The notes beneath the pieces were generated by a model, which saw nothing but the letters and a program-made list of their open reading frames with translations, made no database searches and was not told where the DNA came from. This document shows, piece by piece, positions 18,799 to 28,129 of a DNA stretch of 64,000 nt. How positions within the stretch are numbered: the first letter of the stretch is position 1; the number at the start of each line of letters is the position of its first letter. Made by a program: the position numbers and the translations under genes. The DNA is from Aeromonas piscicola (lineage in GTDB: Bacteria; Pseudomonadota; Gammaproteobacteria; Enterobacterales; Aeromonadaceae): contig NZ_CDBL01000055.1 of assembly GCF_000820005.1 (NCBI RefSeq), forward strand, positions 48,935 through 112,934, in the 5' to 3' direction.

Positions 18799-19137
18799 TT
18801 ATCCCTGTTGTTCAGTCTGTTCGATGGTATTGATGCGCGTCTTGAGATCGGCGAGTTCCTGCTTGAGCAGTTGTATCTCGTCCTCATCCTGCTGCAGACG
18901 CTGGTTGAAGCCCCATCCCCGCTCGGGACGATAGAGGGTGGCCCAGATCCAGAGGAAGGGCCAGAGTACGTGCAGGGTAAACAGACTGACCCATCCCGCC
19001 ACGTGGATGGCGTCCTGATGGGGGTGCTGGCGGTGTTTGGCTATTTCATACGGAATGTCGTGGATCACTATGATCCCGTAGAACATGACCAGCCCGACGA
19101 AGAAGAGCAGGCCAAGGGCAAAATAATCAAGGAACAT
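18799..19137 (-). CDS. yiaW: DUF3302 inner-membrane protein (YiaW-like)
   Basis: 112-aa protein with two hydrophobic helices (MFLDYFALGLLFFVGLVMFY at the N-terminus; VSLFTLHVLWPFLWIWATL near 50-68) and a C-terminal coiled coil (EDEIQLLKQELADLKTRI). The ATG at 19137 has GGAG about 7 nt upstream and gives the family N-terminus. First gene of a two-gene operon with the yiaV-like adaptor. Confidence 0.85.
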   Translation of the reverse strand: MFLDYFALGLLFFVGLVMFYGIIVIHDIPYEIAKHRQHPHQDAIHVAGWVSLFTLHVLWPFLWIWATLYRPERGWGFNQRLQQDEDEIQLLKQELADLKTRINTIEQTEQQG

Positions 19138-19380
19138 GGGGGTCTCCAGAGGTTTGATGTACAACCAATCATTGGATTCAATTTTTTATAAAGCAATTGG
19201 GAATCACGTGTTTATCGGTTTTTAGCACGGCATCTTAAGCAATATTGTTGTACTGGAGCTTAAGTCAGCCTGAAATCGTCAAACATGATGGTGTGCCGTT
19301 CGTCGCAAGTCCTAAAAGTCGTATCTATGACAAGGACTTACGGGAGAAGTATGGCACCACTGGCGTGAAATGAGCAGAGA

Positions 19381-19408
19381 AAAGGGAGCCGATGTGGCTC
19401 CCTTTTTC
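19381..19408 (-). terminator. Terminator of the cstA-like gene
   Basis: AAAGGGAGCC / GGCTCCCTTT stem; on the minus strand it is followed by a T-rich TTTTCTCT run. Confidence 0.75.
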
Positions 19409-19422
19409 AATTTTTGAGCAGG

Positions 19423-20844
19423 CTAGCTTTCGCTGGTGCTGCTCACCAGTGCCGGTCTGAATTTCACCAGGAAGGCCACCGTCGTCACCAGAGTGCAGGT
19501 GAGACCTATGATGGTGGAGATGCCCATCTCCAGCCCGAAACCTATGGGGGCGTTGGCGAGATAGGTAAACACCACGGCCGTCATGAACATGGCAGGCAGG
19601 GTGCAGACCCAGTGCAGCTTGCCCTCTTTGGCCAGATAGGCCGCCGCAGTCCACAGCATGATGACGGCCGTGGTCTGGTTGGCCCAGCCAAAATAGCGCC
19701 AGATGATGCCAAATTCCGCCTTGGAGATGAGGAAGCCGAGGATGAACATGGGCACGGCGATCAGCAGGCGTTTGGCCATGGGCTTCTGGGTCAGATGCAG
19801 GAAGTCGGCCACTATGAGGCGGGCACTGCGAAACGCCGTATCACCGGAGGTGATGGGCAGGATCACCACACCGAGAATGGCCAGTATGCCGCCGACCGTG
19901 CCGAGCAGGCTGGTGGAGACTTCGTGCACTACGGCTGCCGGGCCACCGCTGGCCATGGTGGCGTTGAGCGCTTCCGTGCTGTCGTAGAAGGAGAGGCCCA
20001 GGGTGCACCAGATGAGGGCGATGACGCCTTCACCTATCATGGCGCCGTAGAAGATAAAGCGGCCGGACTTCTCGTTTTGCATGCAGCGCGCCATCAGCGG
20101 GGACTGGGTGGCATGAAAACCCGACACGGCGCCACAGGCGATGGTGATGAACAACAGCGGCCACAGCGGCAGCTCGGTCGGGTGCAGGTTGGAGAAATCC
20201 ATCCCTGTGTTGTAGAAGCCTTTGCCGGAGACGATGAGCCCTATGATGAGACCGACCGACATGAATACCAGCAAGGCGCCGAAGATGGGGTAGAAGCGGC
20301 CGATGATCTTGTCGATGGGCACTATGGTCGCGAGTATGTAGTAGGCAAAGATAGCCACTATCCAGTAGACCAGATCGATGGAAGTGAGGTTGGCCAGCAG
20401 GCCCGCCGGACTCAGTACGAAGACCACGCCCACCAGCATCAAGAGCACTACGGCGAACAGGTTCATGAAGTGCTTGGCGGCTGTGCCCAGGTGCTCGCCG
20501 ACCACGGTCGGCACCGAGGCGCCCTTGGCGCGTACCGACAGCATACCGGAGAAATAGTCGTGTACCGCGCCGGCGAAGATGCAGCCAAATACGATCCAGA
20601 GCATGGCTACCGGACCGTAGAGGGCACCCAGTATGGGGCCGAAGATGGGGCCGACGCCGGCGATGTTGAGCAGTTGTACCAGGTAGACTTTCTTGTCCGA
20701 CATGGGCACATAGTCCACCCCGTCAGCCATGGTAATGGCGGGGGTAGCGCGTTCGGGTTTCGGGCCGAATATCCGCTCGATGAACTTGCCGTAGATAAAG
20801 TAGCCGGCGATCAGCAAGCCGACACAGAGGAAGAACCAGATCAT
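19423..20844 (-). CDS. Short CstA-family carbon-starvation/pyruvate carrier
   Basis: 473-aa multi-helix carrier of the CstA family, which moves peptides or pyruvate. It is much shorter than E. coli CstA or BtsT (about 700 aa) and lacks their C-terminal extension. Core motifs are present: GPIFGPILGALYGP, FGCIFAGAVHDYFSGM, FHATQSPLMARC and SGDTAFRSARL. GGAG lies 7 nt before the ATG. It sits directly downstream of a LytTR response regulator and a LytS-type kinase, the arrangement of the pyruvate-sensing BtsSR system, so pyruvate is the likely cue or substrate; that is inference. Confidence 0.88.
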   Translation of the reverse strand: MIWFFLCVGLLIAGYFIYGKFIERIFGPKPERATPAITMADGVDYVPMSDKKVYLVQLLNIAGVGPIFGPILGALYGPVAMLWIVFGCIFAGAVHDYFSGMLSVRAKGASVPTVVGEHLGTAAKHFMNLFAVVLLMLVGVVFVLSPAGLLANLTSIDLVYWIVAIFAYYILATIVPIDKIIGRFYPIFGALLVFMSVGLIIGLIVSGKGFYNTGMDFSNLHPTELPLWPLLFITIACGAVSGFHATQSPLMARCMQNEKSGRFIFYGAMIGEGVIALIWCTLGLSFYDSTEALNATMASGGPAAVVHEVSTSLLGTVGGILAILGVVILPITSGDTAFRSARLIVADFLHLTQKPMAKRLLIAVPMFILGFLISKAEFGIIWRYFGWANQTTAVIMLWTAAAYLAKEGKLHWVCTLPAMFMTAVVFTYLANAPIGFGLEMGISTIIGLTCTLVTTVAFLVKFRPALVSSTSES

Positions 20845-20986
20845 TGTTACGCTCCATCATTGTTTTTTTATGGTGTGCGTAGCGAGTCTAGAGGGGGCGC
20901 TCCCGAAGGGCAGGTGAAACGTGGCGAGCGGTGCCATGGCGACCCGAGCGGTCGCCGGCTGTGATCCCGCGCACAATTCCGCGCCG

Positions 20987-21691
20987 TTATTCGAGCCCCA
21001 GTTCGTCTTTGAGCTCCTTGAGGTAACGCCGGCTGACCGGCAGCCGGGCACCGCTCGGGGTGACTATCTCTGCCAGCTGGTTCTCCAGCAGCTGGATCTC
21101 GAAGATGGCCCCCGGCGCCACCAGATATTGGCGGTGGCAGCGCAGCAGGGGCGTCTTCTCTTCCAGGGATTTCAGGGTGAGCTGGGTGTGAAACAGCTCA
21201 CCCTGGCAGGCGACGTGTACCCCGCCGAGATCGGAGAAGGCGTACTCCACCTGCTCGATGGGCAGCAGCCGCACCCGGTTGTGCAGATAGCCGGGAATGT
21301 GGCGGATGGCCGGCGCCAGCGAGGCGATGGGCTGCGGGGTGAGATCCTGCTTGAGGCGAGCCAGCGTTTTGGCCAGCCGTGCCGGTTCCACCGGTTTGAG
21401 CAGGTAGTCGAAGGCGTTCTCCTCGAATGCCTGAATGGCGTACTCGTCGAAGGCGGTGACAAACACGATGCGGGGCAGGGGATCGAGCATGGCCACCAGC
21501 TCCATGCCGCTCAGCTTGGGCATCTGGATGTCGAGAAACACCACGTCAGGTTTGAGCCGCTGGATCAGCGGCAGCGCCTCGATGGCGTTGGCCGCCAGCC
21601 CCAGAATCTCGATATCGGGATCGCCAGCCAGGTGCTGGGCCAGCTCCTCGCGGGCATAGGGTTCGTCATCGACTATGAGTGTGCGGATCAT
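20987..21691 (-). CDS. btsR: LytTR-family response regulator (BtsR-like)
   Basis: 234-aa regulator: receiver domain (about 1-120) with phospho-acceptor Asp in VVFLDIQMPKLSG and the conserved Lys in DYLLKPVEP, followed by a LytTR DNA-binding domain (about 135-234). AGGAG lies 5 nt before the ATG. It is encoded between the sensor kinase and the CstA-type carrier and probably activates the latter. The BtsR (YehT) name is by similarity and context; other LytTR regulators are possible. Confidence 0.85.
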   Translation of the reverse strand: MIRTLIVDDEPYAREELAQHLAGDPDIEILGLAANAIEALPLIQRLKPDVVFLDIQMPKLSGMELVAMLDPLPRIVFVTAFDEYAIQAFEENAFDYLLKPVEPARLAKTLARLKQDLTPQPIASLAPAIRHIPGYLHNRVRLLPIEQVEYAFSDLGGVHVACQGELFHTQLTLKSLEEKTPLLRCHRQYLVAPGAIFEIQLLENQLAEIVTPSGARLPVSRRYLKELKDELGLE

Positions 21692-21788
21692 GCAATCTCC
21701 TGAACATCGTGATGGTGCGTGAACGGCGCGGTATGGAAATGCAAGGGGTCGGCCGGGCGGGTCATCAGGGGCGAGGGGTGGCCTCTCG

Positions 21789-23459
21789 TCATGGCGCCTC
21801 CCTGGGCAGGGTGAACGCTACCCTGGTCCAGCACTCTGGTTCGCAGCTGACGCGGATGCCATACCGGCTACCGAAGGCGCTCTTGAGGCGCCGATCCACT
21901 ATGGTCATGCCGAGCCCGTCCCCCGCCGGTCCCTCCTGCCAGGTGCCGGCATTGTCCTCCACGCAGATGGTCACGCTCTCCTGGCTCTCTTCGGCATAAA
22001 GACGGATTCTGCCCTGATCCAGCAGGGTGGAGATGCCGTGCTTGATGGCATTCTCGATGAGGGGCTGCAGGGTAAAACTCGGCAGTGTCAGGCCGGCCAG
22101 ATGGGACGGGATCTCGTTGATGACGGTCAGCCGATCGCCAAAGCGGGCCAGCTCTATCTCGAGATAGGATTGGCAGTGTTCCTGCTCTTCCTGCAGGGTG
22201 GCCAGCCCGCTCTGGCGCTTGAGGTTCTTGCGAAAGAACAAGGAGAGGTGCAACAGCAGCTGACGTGCCCGCTCGGGCTCCCGCCGGGTGATGGCGCTGA
22301 TGGTGTTGAGGGTATTGAACAGGAAATGGGGGTTGATCTGGGCCTGGATGAGCTTGAGCTCGGATTGCACCAGCAGGCGCTGCTGCTGCTCCAGTCGCCC
22401 GGTCAGCAATTGCTGTGACAGCAGGTTGGCTATCCCTTCCCCCAGGGTGTGGTTGATCTTGAGAAACAACCGTTTCTTGGGTTCATACAGCTTGATGGTG
22501 CCGATGACCCCCTCGTCGCCGTGCAGCGGGATCACCAGCACCGAGCCCAGCTGGCACTGGGGCGAGATGCTGCAGCGATAGGGCTGACTGTTGCCATCGG
22601 CAAACAGCACCTTGTTGCGGGCGATGGCCTGCAGGGTGATGGCCGAGGTGATGGGGGTACCCGGCTTGTGGTGATCTTCTCCGGTACCGATGAAGGCGAG
22701 GATCTTGTCGGTATCCGTGATGGCGACGGCGCCGACCCCCGTCTCTTCCTGAATGATGTGGGCAATCTTGTTGCTGGCCTCGGGGGTGAAGCCCTGGCTC
22801 ATGATGCCGACGGTGCGATTGGCGATGGTGAGCGCCTTGGCAGAGAAGACCCGGGAGAACTTCTCATACATCTGCTGCTGATCGCGGATCATGCTGATGA
22901 ACAGGGCCGCGCCACAGGAGTTGGCCAGGATCATGGGGGTGGCTATGGTGCGTACCAGCAGCAGGGACTGATCGAACGGGGTCGCCACCAGCAGTATGAT
23001 GACCATCTGCAATATCTCGGCGTAGAGGGTGGTGAAGAAGGCGATCCTGGGTTCGAACAGTGCGTTCATCCTGCCGGAGCGCATCAGGCGCCAGTGCACC
23101 AACCCGCCGAGCAGCCCTTCGCAGGTGGTCGAGATGGCGCAGGCGAGGTCGGTAAATCCCCCTAGCGTGTAGCGGTGCATGCCGCCGGTCAGTCCCACCA
23201 GAAATCCCACCAGCGGCCCCCCCAGCAGTCCCCCCAGCACGGCCCCGACGGCCCGGGTATTGGCGATGGCATCGTCGATATCCAGCCCCACATAGGTGCC
23301 CAGGATGCAAAAACAAGAAAAAATGATGTATATCAGTATCTTGTGAGGAAGTCTGACGGAATAGTTGGCCAGGGGGCGCAGCAGCGGACTCTTGGAGAAG
23401 AGATAGGCGATCACCAGACTGACGCTCATCTGTTGAAGCAGGGAGAGGACCAACTGCAT
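21789..23459 (-). CDS. btsS: LytS/BtsS-type sensor histidine kinase
   Basis: 556-aa membrane kinase. The N-terminal third is a 5TM-LYT sensor (about 1-190), with GxY/GG-rich helices such as VGAVLGGLLGGPLVGFLVGL. A GAF domain follows (about 225-355). The His_kinase segment has the phosphorylated His in QAQINPHFLFNTLN, and the ATPase domain has LQPLIENAIKHGI and GDGLGMTIVDRRL. It is the first gene of a leftward set with btsR and the CstA-type carrier; a 97-bp gap separates it from btsR. In enterics this kinase senses extracellular pyruvate. Confidence 0.87.
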   Translation of the reverse strand: MQLVLSLLQQMSVSLVIAYLFSKSPLLRPLANYSVRLPHKILIYIIFSCFCILGTYVGLDIDDAIANTRAVGAVLGGLLGGPLVGFLVGLTGGMHRYTLGGFTDLACAISTTCEGLLGGLVHWRLMRSGRMNALFEPRIAFFTTLYAEILQMVIILLVATPFDQSLLLVRTIATPMILANSCGAALFISMIRDQQQMYEKFSRVFSAKALTIANRTVGIMSQGFTPEASNKIAHIIQEETGVGAVAITDTDKILAFIGTGEDHHKPGTPITSAITLQAIARNKVLFADGNSQPYRCSISPQCQLGSVLVIPLHGDEGVIGTIKLYEPKKRLFLKINHTLGEGIANLLSQQLLTGRLEQQQRLLVQSELKLIQAQINPHFLFNTLNTISAITRREPERARQLLLHLSLFFRKNLKRQSGLATLQEEQEHCQSYLEIELARFGDRLTVINEIPSHLAGLTLPSFTLQPLIENAIKHGISTLLDQGRIRLYAEESQESVTICVEDNAGTWQEGPAGDGLGMTIVDRRLKSAFGSRYGIRVSCEPECWTRVAFTLPREAP

Positions 23460-23614
23460 AAAAAACGTTCCTCAGAGTCCGAGCCGAAAAAAGCGGCAGG
23501 CATGAATAAGTGTGATCAGGATCTTGTTCTGCGAGCGGCGTGCGCTCGATTGCGGGCGAAGTTTGCCAGAAACGTGCAATAAAACCATATCAAATCAGCA
23601 TGTTAAATTGATAT

Positions 23615-23643
23615 TTGTGTAATCGCCCAAGGGTTGGTATTGC
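23615..23643 (+). promoter_or_regulatory. Sigma-70-like promoter of the candidate small RNA
   Basis: TTGTGT (-35, 23615-23620) and TATTGC (-10, 23638-23643) are separated by 17 bp. They predict a start near 23649-23650, exactly where the RNA structure begins. Confidence 0.5.
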
Positions 23644-23648
23644 TGGAT

Positions 23649-23724
23649 GGAGCATGAATGTATCCGCTGGATACGCCACACGGAGGTGGCATGCTCCGCC
23701 CAGCCCCCTGGCTGGGCGTTTTTT
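23649..23724 (+). ncRNA. Candidate structured small RNA (three-way junction plus terminator)
   Basis: A 7-bp closing stem GGAGCAT (23649-23655) / ATGCTCC (23691-23697) encloses two hairpins: GTATCC-GCT-GGATAC (23660-23674) and GCCAC-ACGGAG-GTGGC (23675-23690). A terminator follows directly: CGCCCAGCC (23697-23705), loop, GGCTGGGCG (23710-23718) and six T residues. All stems are fully paired. A promoter at 23615-23643 fits. It is a stand-alone plus-strand unit between minus-strand genes, so it is not the terminator of a known gene. The loop CACGGAGG matches the CsrA/RsmA GGA consensus, but one site is weak evidence. I do not recognise it as a known RNA family. Confidence 0.6.
23697..23724 (+). 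terminator. Intrinsic terminator of the candidate small RNA
   Basis: 9-bp GC-rich stem CGCCCAGCC/GGCTGGGCG with CCCT loop and T6. The T-tract is only on the plus strand. Confidence 0.85.
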
Positions 23725-23812
23725 ATCCATGGTCGGCAGTGGACCGTTTTGAGGGTAATTGGACAATTATTCAGGTTTGTCCAATGAGTTATCCCCAGCT
23801 TCTGGGGATAAC

Positions 23813-25048
23813 TCAGAAGGCAAAATAGTAACAGAAGCGCCGGGTCAGGTTGAAAAACAGCCTTTGTCCCTCATCCAGGTCTTCTTGCTTGATAAATGAC
23901 TTGATGGTGCGCTCATCCTCCCGCAGATCCAGCATGGCTACCCCTTCCGGTCGCTGTGCCTTGATGTAGGGCAGTACCTTGGGTTTGAGGGGCATGGTGG
24001 GTTCGGTGGAGAGCACCAGTGCCACAGAGTCGTCGGAGAGCTGTACCAGCGAACCTGGGGGATAGACACCCAAGACCTTGATCAGCAGCTTGACCAGATC
24101 CTGATCGAACTTCTTCTGGGACAGCTTGTAGAGCTGGCTGATGGCCTGGCTTGGGGCCGCCGGGGTAGCGCTGCTGCGCGGGTGCAGCAGCTCGTCATAG
24201 TAGTCCACCAGTCCGATAATCCGTGCCAGTGGCGGGATCTCGCCGCCCTTGATGCCGAGGGGGAAGCCACTGCCATCGAGCCGCTCGTGATGCAGATGGG
24301 CCACCTGGCGGATCTTGGGCTCAAATGCCTGCAACTGGGTCAGCATCTCCAGCCCGTATTGGGGATGCATGTTGAGAAAGTTCTGCTCTGATTTGTTGAG
24401 ATCCCCCCGTTTCTGGGTGATCTGGCTCGGTATTTTCAGCTCTCCAATATCATGCACCAGACCTGCCAGCCCCATCTCCTCGATCTCGATGGGATTCATG
24501 CCCAATTCGCGAGCCATCAGCATGGCGATGAAGGCCACGTTCAGACTGTGCTGCAGCAATATGTCGGTGTGTGGACTGCGAATGAGATGCAGGCCGAGTG
24601 GCCCTTGGTGTTCGCTGATGCGGGCGGCGGCGTTGCGCACTATCTGCGCCGTATTGGCCAGCCCCTCGTCAGGTTTGAGATTGAGGGCGCCCAGCGCATC
24701 GCGCAGCTCGGACATGGATTGGCCAAAGGCCTTGTCGGCAGCGCGCATGGAGCGGCGGAAGGCTTTTTCGTCGAAGGGAGGCGGGCCCGTGTCTATGACC
24801 TCGTCGATGATCGACAGATCGGGGCCGGCTGAGGGAATATCGCCGCGCAAGATAGGCTCTATGGGCAGATCGCTCTTGTCTGGATCCACCATCAACAGAT
24901 TGAGGTCGAGATGGCGAATGATATCGAGTTGCTGCTGATCCTTGATCTTGAAGGCATTGAACATAAAAGGGTGGTTGGTCCATCCCGTGGGGAGATGGAT
25001 GTAGTGGCCGATCCGTAACTGTTCTATCGAGGCTTGTATTAGCGCCAT
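23813..25048 (-). CDS. HD-GYP-family c-di-GMP phosphodiesterase with DUF3391
   Basis: 411-aa soluble protein. The N-terminal DUF3391 domain (about 1-130) begins with the typical VxxLxxGhYIHLPTGW pattern. The HD-GYP domain (about 150-345) has HD at 199-200 (GLVHDIGELKIP) and HHE at 253-255 followed by DGSGFP, so the third GYP position set reads GFP. Metal ligands appear intact, so c-di-GMP hydrolysis is plausible. It is monocistronic on the minus strand. Confidence 0.88.
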   Translation of the reverse strand: MALIQASIEQLRIGHYIHLPTGWTNHPFMFNAFKIKDQQQLDIIRHLDLNLLMVDPDKSDLPIEPILRGDIPSAGPDLSIIDEVIDTGPPPFDEKAFRRSMRAADKAFGQSMSELRDALGALNLKPDEGLANTAQIVRNAAARISEHQGPLGLHLIRSPHTDILLQHSLNVAFIAMLMARELGMNPIEIEEMGLAGLVHDIGELKIPSQITQKRGDLNKSEQNFLNMHPQYGLEMLTQLQAFEPKIRQVAHLHHERLDGSGFPLGIKGGEIPPLARIIGLVDYYDELLHPRSSATPAAPSQAISQLYKLSQKKFDQDLVKLLIKVLGVYPPGSLVQLSDDSVALVLSTEPTMPLKPKVLPYIKAQRPEGVAMLDLREDERTIKSFIKQEDLDEGQRLFFNLTRRFCYYFAF

Positions 25049-25110
25049 GTGCTAACTCGCATTTCATGAATGCCTAACAACAAGCTAGCAAAATTAGAGA
25101 GATAGACAAA

Positions 25111-25141
25111 CAAAAAAGCCCGCGCATGTGCGCGGGCTCTC
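25111..25141 (-). terminator. Terminator of adhE
   Basis: GAGCCCGCGCA/TGCGCGGGCT stem followed on the minus strand by TTTTTTG. Confidence 0.9.
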
Positions 25142-25158
25142 TACTTCAAGTCCGATTA

Positions 25159-27834
25159 TCAGGCCTTGGATTTTTTCTTGTTGTCCACCTTGGTCTCAAC
25201 CTTGGCTTCCACCTTGGTTGCTACTCGCGCTTCCTCGGTAAAGGGGCGGCCGTAGTAGGTATCCATCAGGATGGCTTTGAGCTCGGTGATCAGCGGGTAG
25301 CGCGGGTTGGCACCGGTGCACTGGTCATCGAAGGCTTCCAGCGCCAGCTGGTCAACCTTGGCCAGGAAGTCGGCTTCGTTCACGCCAGCTTCACGGATGG
25401 AGGCCGGGATGCCCAGAGTGGCTTTCAGCTCGTCCAGCCAGGTCAGCAGCTTCTCGATCTTGGCTGCGGTACGGTCACCGGCTGCGCTCAGACCCAGATG
25501 GTCAGCCACTTCGGCATAACGACGGCGAGCTTGCGGACGGTCGTACTGGGAGAACGCAGTCTGCTTGGTCGGGTTGTCGTTGGCGTTGTAGCGGATCACG
25601 TTGCTGATCAGCAGGGCGTTGGCCAGACCGTGCGGAATGTGGAATTCAGCACCCAGTTTGTGAGCCATGGAGTGGCACACACCCAGGAAGGCGTTGGCGA
25701 ATGCGATACCGGCGATGGTGGCAGCATTGTGCACCTTCTCGCGAGCAACCGGGTCGTTGGCACCATTCTGGTAGCTGGACGGCAGGTACTCTTTCAGCAG
25801 TTTCAGGGCTTGCAGCGCCTGACCGTCGGAGTACTCGTTGGCCAGTACGGAAACGTAGGCTTCCATGGCGTGAGTGACCGCATCCACACCACCGAAGGCG
25901 CACAGGGACTTGGGCATGTTCATGACCAGGTTGGCATCGACGATGGCCATGTTCGGGGTCAGCTCGTAGTCGGCCAGCGGGTACTTCATGCCGGTGGCGT
26001 CGTCGGTCACGACCGCAAACGGGGTGACTTCAGAACCGGTACCGGACGTGGTGGTGATACAGACCAGTTCGGCTTTCACACCCATTTTCGGGAACTTGTA
26101 GATACGCTTGCGGATGTCCATGAAGCGCATGGCCAGGTCTTCGAACGCAGTATCCGGGTGCTCGTACATGACCCACATGATCTTGGCCGCATCCATGGGT
26201 GAACCACCACCCAGCGCGATGATGACGTCAGGCTTGAAGGAGTTCGCCATCTCGGCGCCCTTGCGGACGATGGACAGAGTCGGGTCAGCTTCTACTTCGT
26301 AGAATACTTCCACTTCCATGTTCAGTTTCTTGAGCAGACGAACCACGTCGTCGGCATAGCCGTTGTTGAACAGGAAGCGGTCGGTGACGACCATTGCACG
26401 CTTTTTGCCTTCCAGGTCGCCCAGGGCGATCGGCAGGGAGCCACGACGGAAATAGATGGATTTCGGAAGTTTGTGCCACAGCATATTTTCTGCCCGTTTT
26501 GCGACTGTCTTCTTGTTGATCAGGTGCTTGGGACCGACGTTCTCGGAGATGGAGTTACCACTCCAGGAGCCGCAACCCAGGGTCAGGGAAGGAGCAAGAG
26601 CGAAGTTGTACAGGTCACCGATACCACCCTGGGTGGAGGGGGTGTTGATCAGGATTCGGGCGGTCTTCATCTTGTCGCCGAAGTATCTGATACGGTCCTG
26701 GTTGCGATCCTGATCGGTGTACAGACCAGAGGTGTGGCCGATACCACCGATGTTGACCATGGTGCAGGCCATCTCGACGGCTTCTTCGAAGTTCTTGGCG
26801 CGGAACATACCCAGAGTCGGAGAGAGCTTCTCGTGAGCGAACTCATCTTCAGCGCACAGTTCCAGGCCTTCACCGATCAGGATCTTGGTGGTGGCAGGCA
26901 CTGTCACGCCAGCCATGGCGGCGATCTTGGTGGCCGGCTGGCCGACGATATCTGCGTTCAGCGCACCGTTGATCAGCAGCACTTTACGTACCTTGTCCGC
27001 TTCATCTTTGGACAGGATGTAGCCATCGTGGTTGGAGAAACGCTCTTTCACCTGGTTGTAGATGGCGTCCACGACGATAACAGCTTGCTCGGAAGCACAA
27101 ACCACACCGTTGTCGAAGGTCTTGGACATCAGAATGGAGGCGACGGCACGTTTCACATCGGCGGTTTCGTCGATGACGATCGGCACGTTACCGGCACCTA
27201 CACCGATAGCAGGCTTACCGGAAGAGTAAGCGGCTTTCACCATGCCCGGGCCACCGGTGGCCAGGATCAGGTTGATGTCGTTGTGCTTCATCAGCGCATT
27301 GGACAGCTCAACAGACGGTTGGTCGATCCAGCCGATGATGTCTTTCGGTGCGCCAGCCGCAACGGCTGCATCCAGTACCAGCTTGGCAGCGGTATTGGTG
27401 GAATTCTTGGCGCGGGGGTGCGGGGAGAAGATGATGGCGTTGCGGGTCTTCAGGGAGATCAAAGATTTGAAGATCGCGGTAGCGGTCGGGTTGGTGGTCG
27501 GAACGATACCGCAGATGATACCTACCGGCTCGGCGATGATCATGGTGCCCATCTCGTCATCCTGGCTCAGGATGCCGCAGGTCTTCTCGTCTTTGTATGC
27601 GTTGTAGATGTATTCGGAGGCGAAGTGGTTTTTGATAACCTTGTCTTCGATGATACCCATACCTGACTCTTCCACGGCCATCTGGGCCAGGGGGATACGG
27701 GCATTGCTGGCGGCCAGGGCGGCGGCACGGAAAACCTTGTCTACCTGCTCTTGCGAGAAGCTGGCGAATTCACGCTGTGCTTCTTTGACGCGGGCGACCA
27801 GTGCATCCAGTTCAGCCAAATTGGTTACTGCCAT
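25159..27834 (-). CDS. adhE: Bifunctional acetaldehyde-CoA/alcohol dehydrogenase
   Basis: 891-aa fermentative enzyme converting acetyl-CoA to acetaldehyde to ethanol with two NADH; it forms spirosome filaments. The N-terminal aldehyde dehydrogenase half (about 1-440) has the catalytic Cys246 in [11 protein letters not shown]. The C-terminal iron-dependent alcohol dehydrogenase half has [10 protein letters not shown] and the metal-binding [16 protein letters not shown]. The end is an unusual Lys-rich tail ([13 protein letters not shown]). AGGAG lies upstream of the ATG. An FNR-like box about 165 bp upstream suits anaerobic induction. Confidence 0.97.
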   Translation of the reverse strand: MAVTNLAELDALVARVKEAQREFASFSQEQVDKVFRAAALAASNARIPLAQMAVEESGMGIIEDKVIKNHFASEYIYNAYKDEKTCGILSQDDEMGTMIIAEPVGIICGIVPTTNPTATAIFKSLISLKTRNAIIFSPHPRAKNSTNTAAKLVLDAAVAAGAPKDIIGWIDQPSVELSNALMKHNDINLILATGGPGMVKAAYSSGKPAIGVGAGNVPIVIDETADVKRAVASILMSKTFDNGVVCASEQAVIVVDAIYNQVKERFSNHDGYILSKDEADKVRKVLLINGALNADIVGQPATKIAAMAGVTVPATTKILIGEGLELCAEDEFAHEKLSPTLGMFRAKNFEEAVEMACTMVNIGGIGHTSGLYTDQDRNQDRIRYFGDKMKTARILINTPSTQGGIGDLYNFALAPSLTLGCGSWSGNSISENVGPKHLINKKTVAKRAENMLWHKLPKSIYFRRGSLPIALGDLEGKKRAMVVTDRFLFNNGYADDVVRLLKKLNMEVEVFYEVEADPTLSIVRKGAEMANSFKPDVIIALGGGSPMDAAKIMWVMYEHPDTAFEDLAMRFMDIRKRIYKFPKMGVKAELVCITTTSGTGSEVTPFAVVTDDATGMKYPLADYELTPNMAIVDANLVMNMPKSLCAFGGVDAVTHAMEAYVSVLANEYSDGQALQALKLLKEYLPSSYQNGANDPVAREKVHNAATIAGIAFANAFLGVCHSMAHKLGAEFHIPHGLANALLISNVIRYNANDNPTKQTAFSQYDRPQARRRYAEVADHLGLSAAGDRTAAKIEKLLTWLDELKATLGIPASIREAGVNEADFLAKVDQLALEAFDDQCTGANPRYPLITELKAILMDTYYGRPFTEEARVATKVEAKVETKVDNKKKSKA

Positions 27835-27994
27835 GTTTATCTCCTGATGATTTGAAAACTGTTTAGTAAGAGCTTGGCAATGCCCGGCAATTATAGTCGC
27901 CTTGTCAAGGCGAGAATCACTACAAGGGGGTATTTACATGCCTTACTAAATTGCTTTCTGAGTCGATTATAGAGCGGGGCTGACTCAGAAAAAC

Positions 27995-28008
27995 TTGATC
28001 TGGATCAT
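27995..28008 (-). promoter_or_regulatory. FNR-like box upstream of adhE
   Basis: TTGATCTGGATCAT matches the FNR consensus TTGAT-N4-ATCAA at nine of ten positions. It is 161-174 bp before the adhE start in an otherwise gene-free AT-rich 295-bp region. Confidence 0.6.
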
Positions 28009-28129
28009 GTGTAACAAAAGAACAAAAGAAATTTTGTTTCACAATACATGTTTTCCGGATGTTACGCGAATGTAGAGTGGAGCAAAAGCGAGCTGAATGG
28101 TGCGTGAACAGGGCGCCACGCACCATTTT

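Noticed and set aside
19414-20964. Plus-strand 516-codon open frame
   Set aside because: Antisense shadow of the CstA-type carrier; composition dominated by His/Gly/Glu with no domain.
23649-23724. Reading the three-way-junction RNA as CsrB/RsmY
   Set aside because: Only one clear CsrA-type GGA loop is present; those RNAs carry several.
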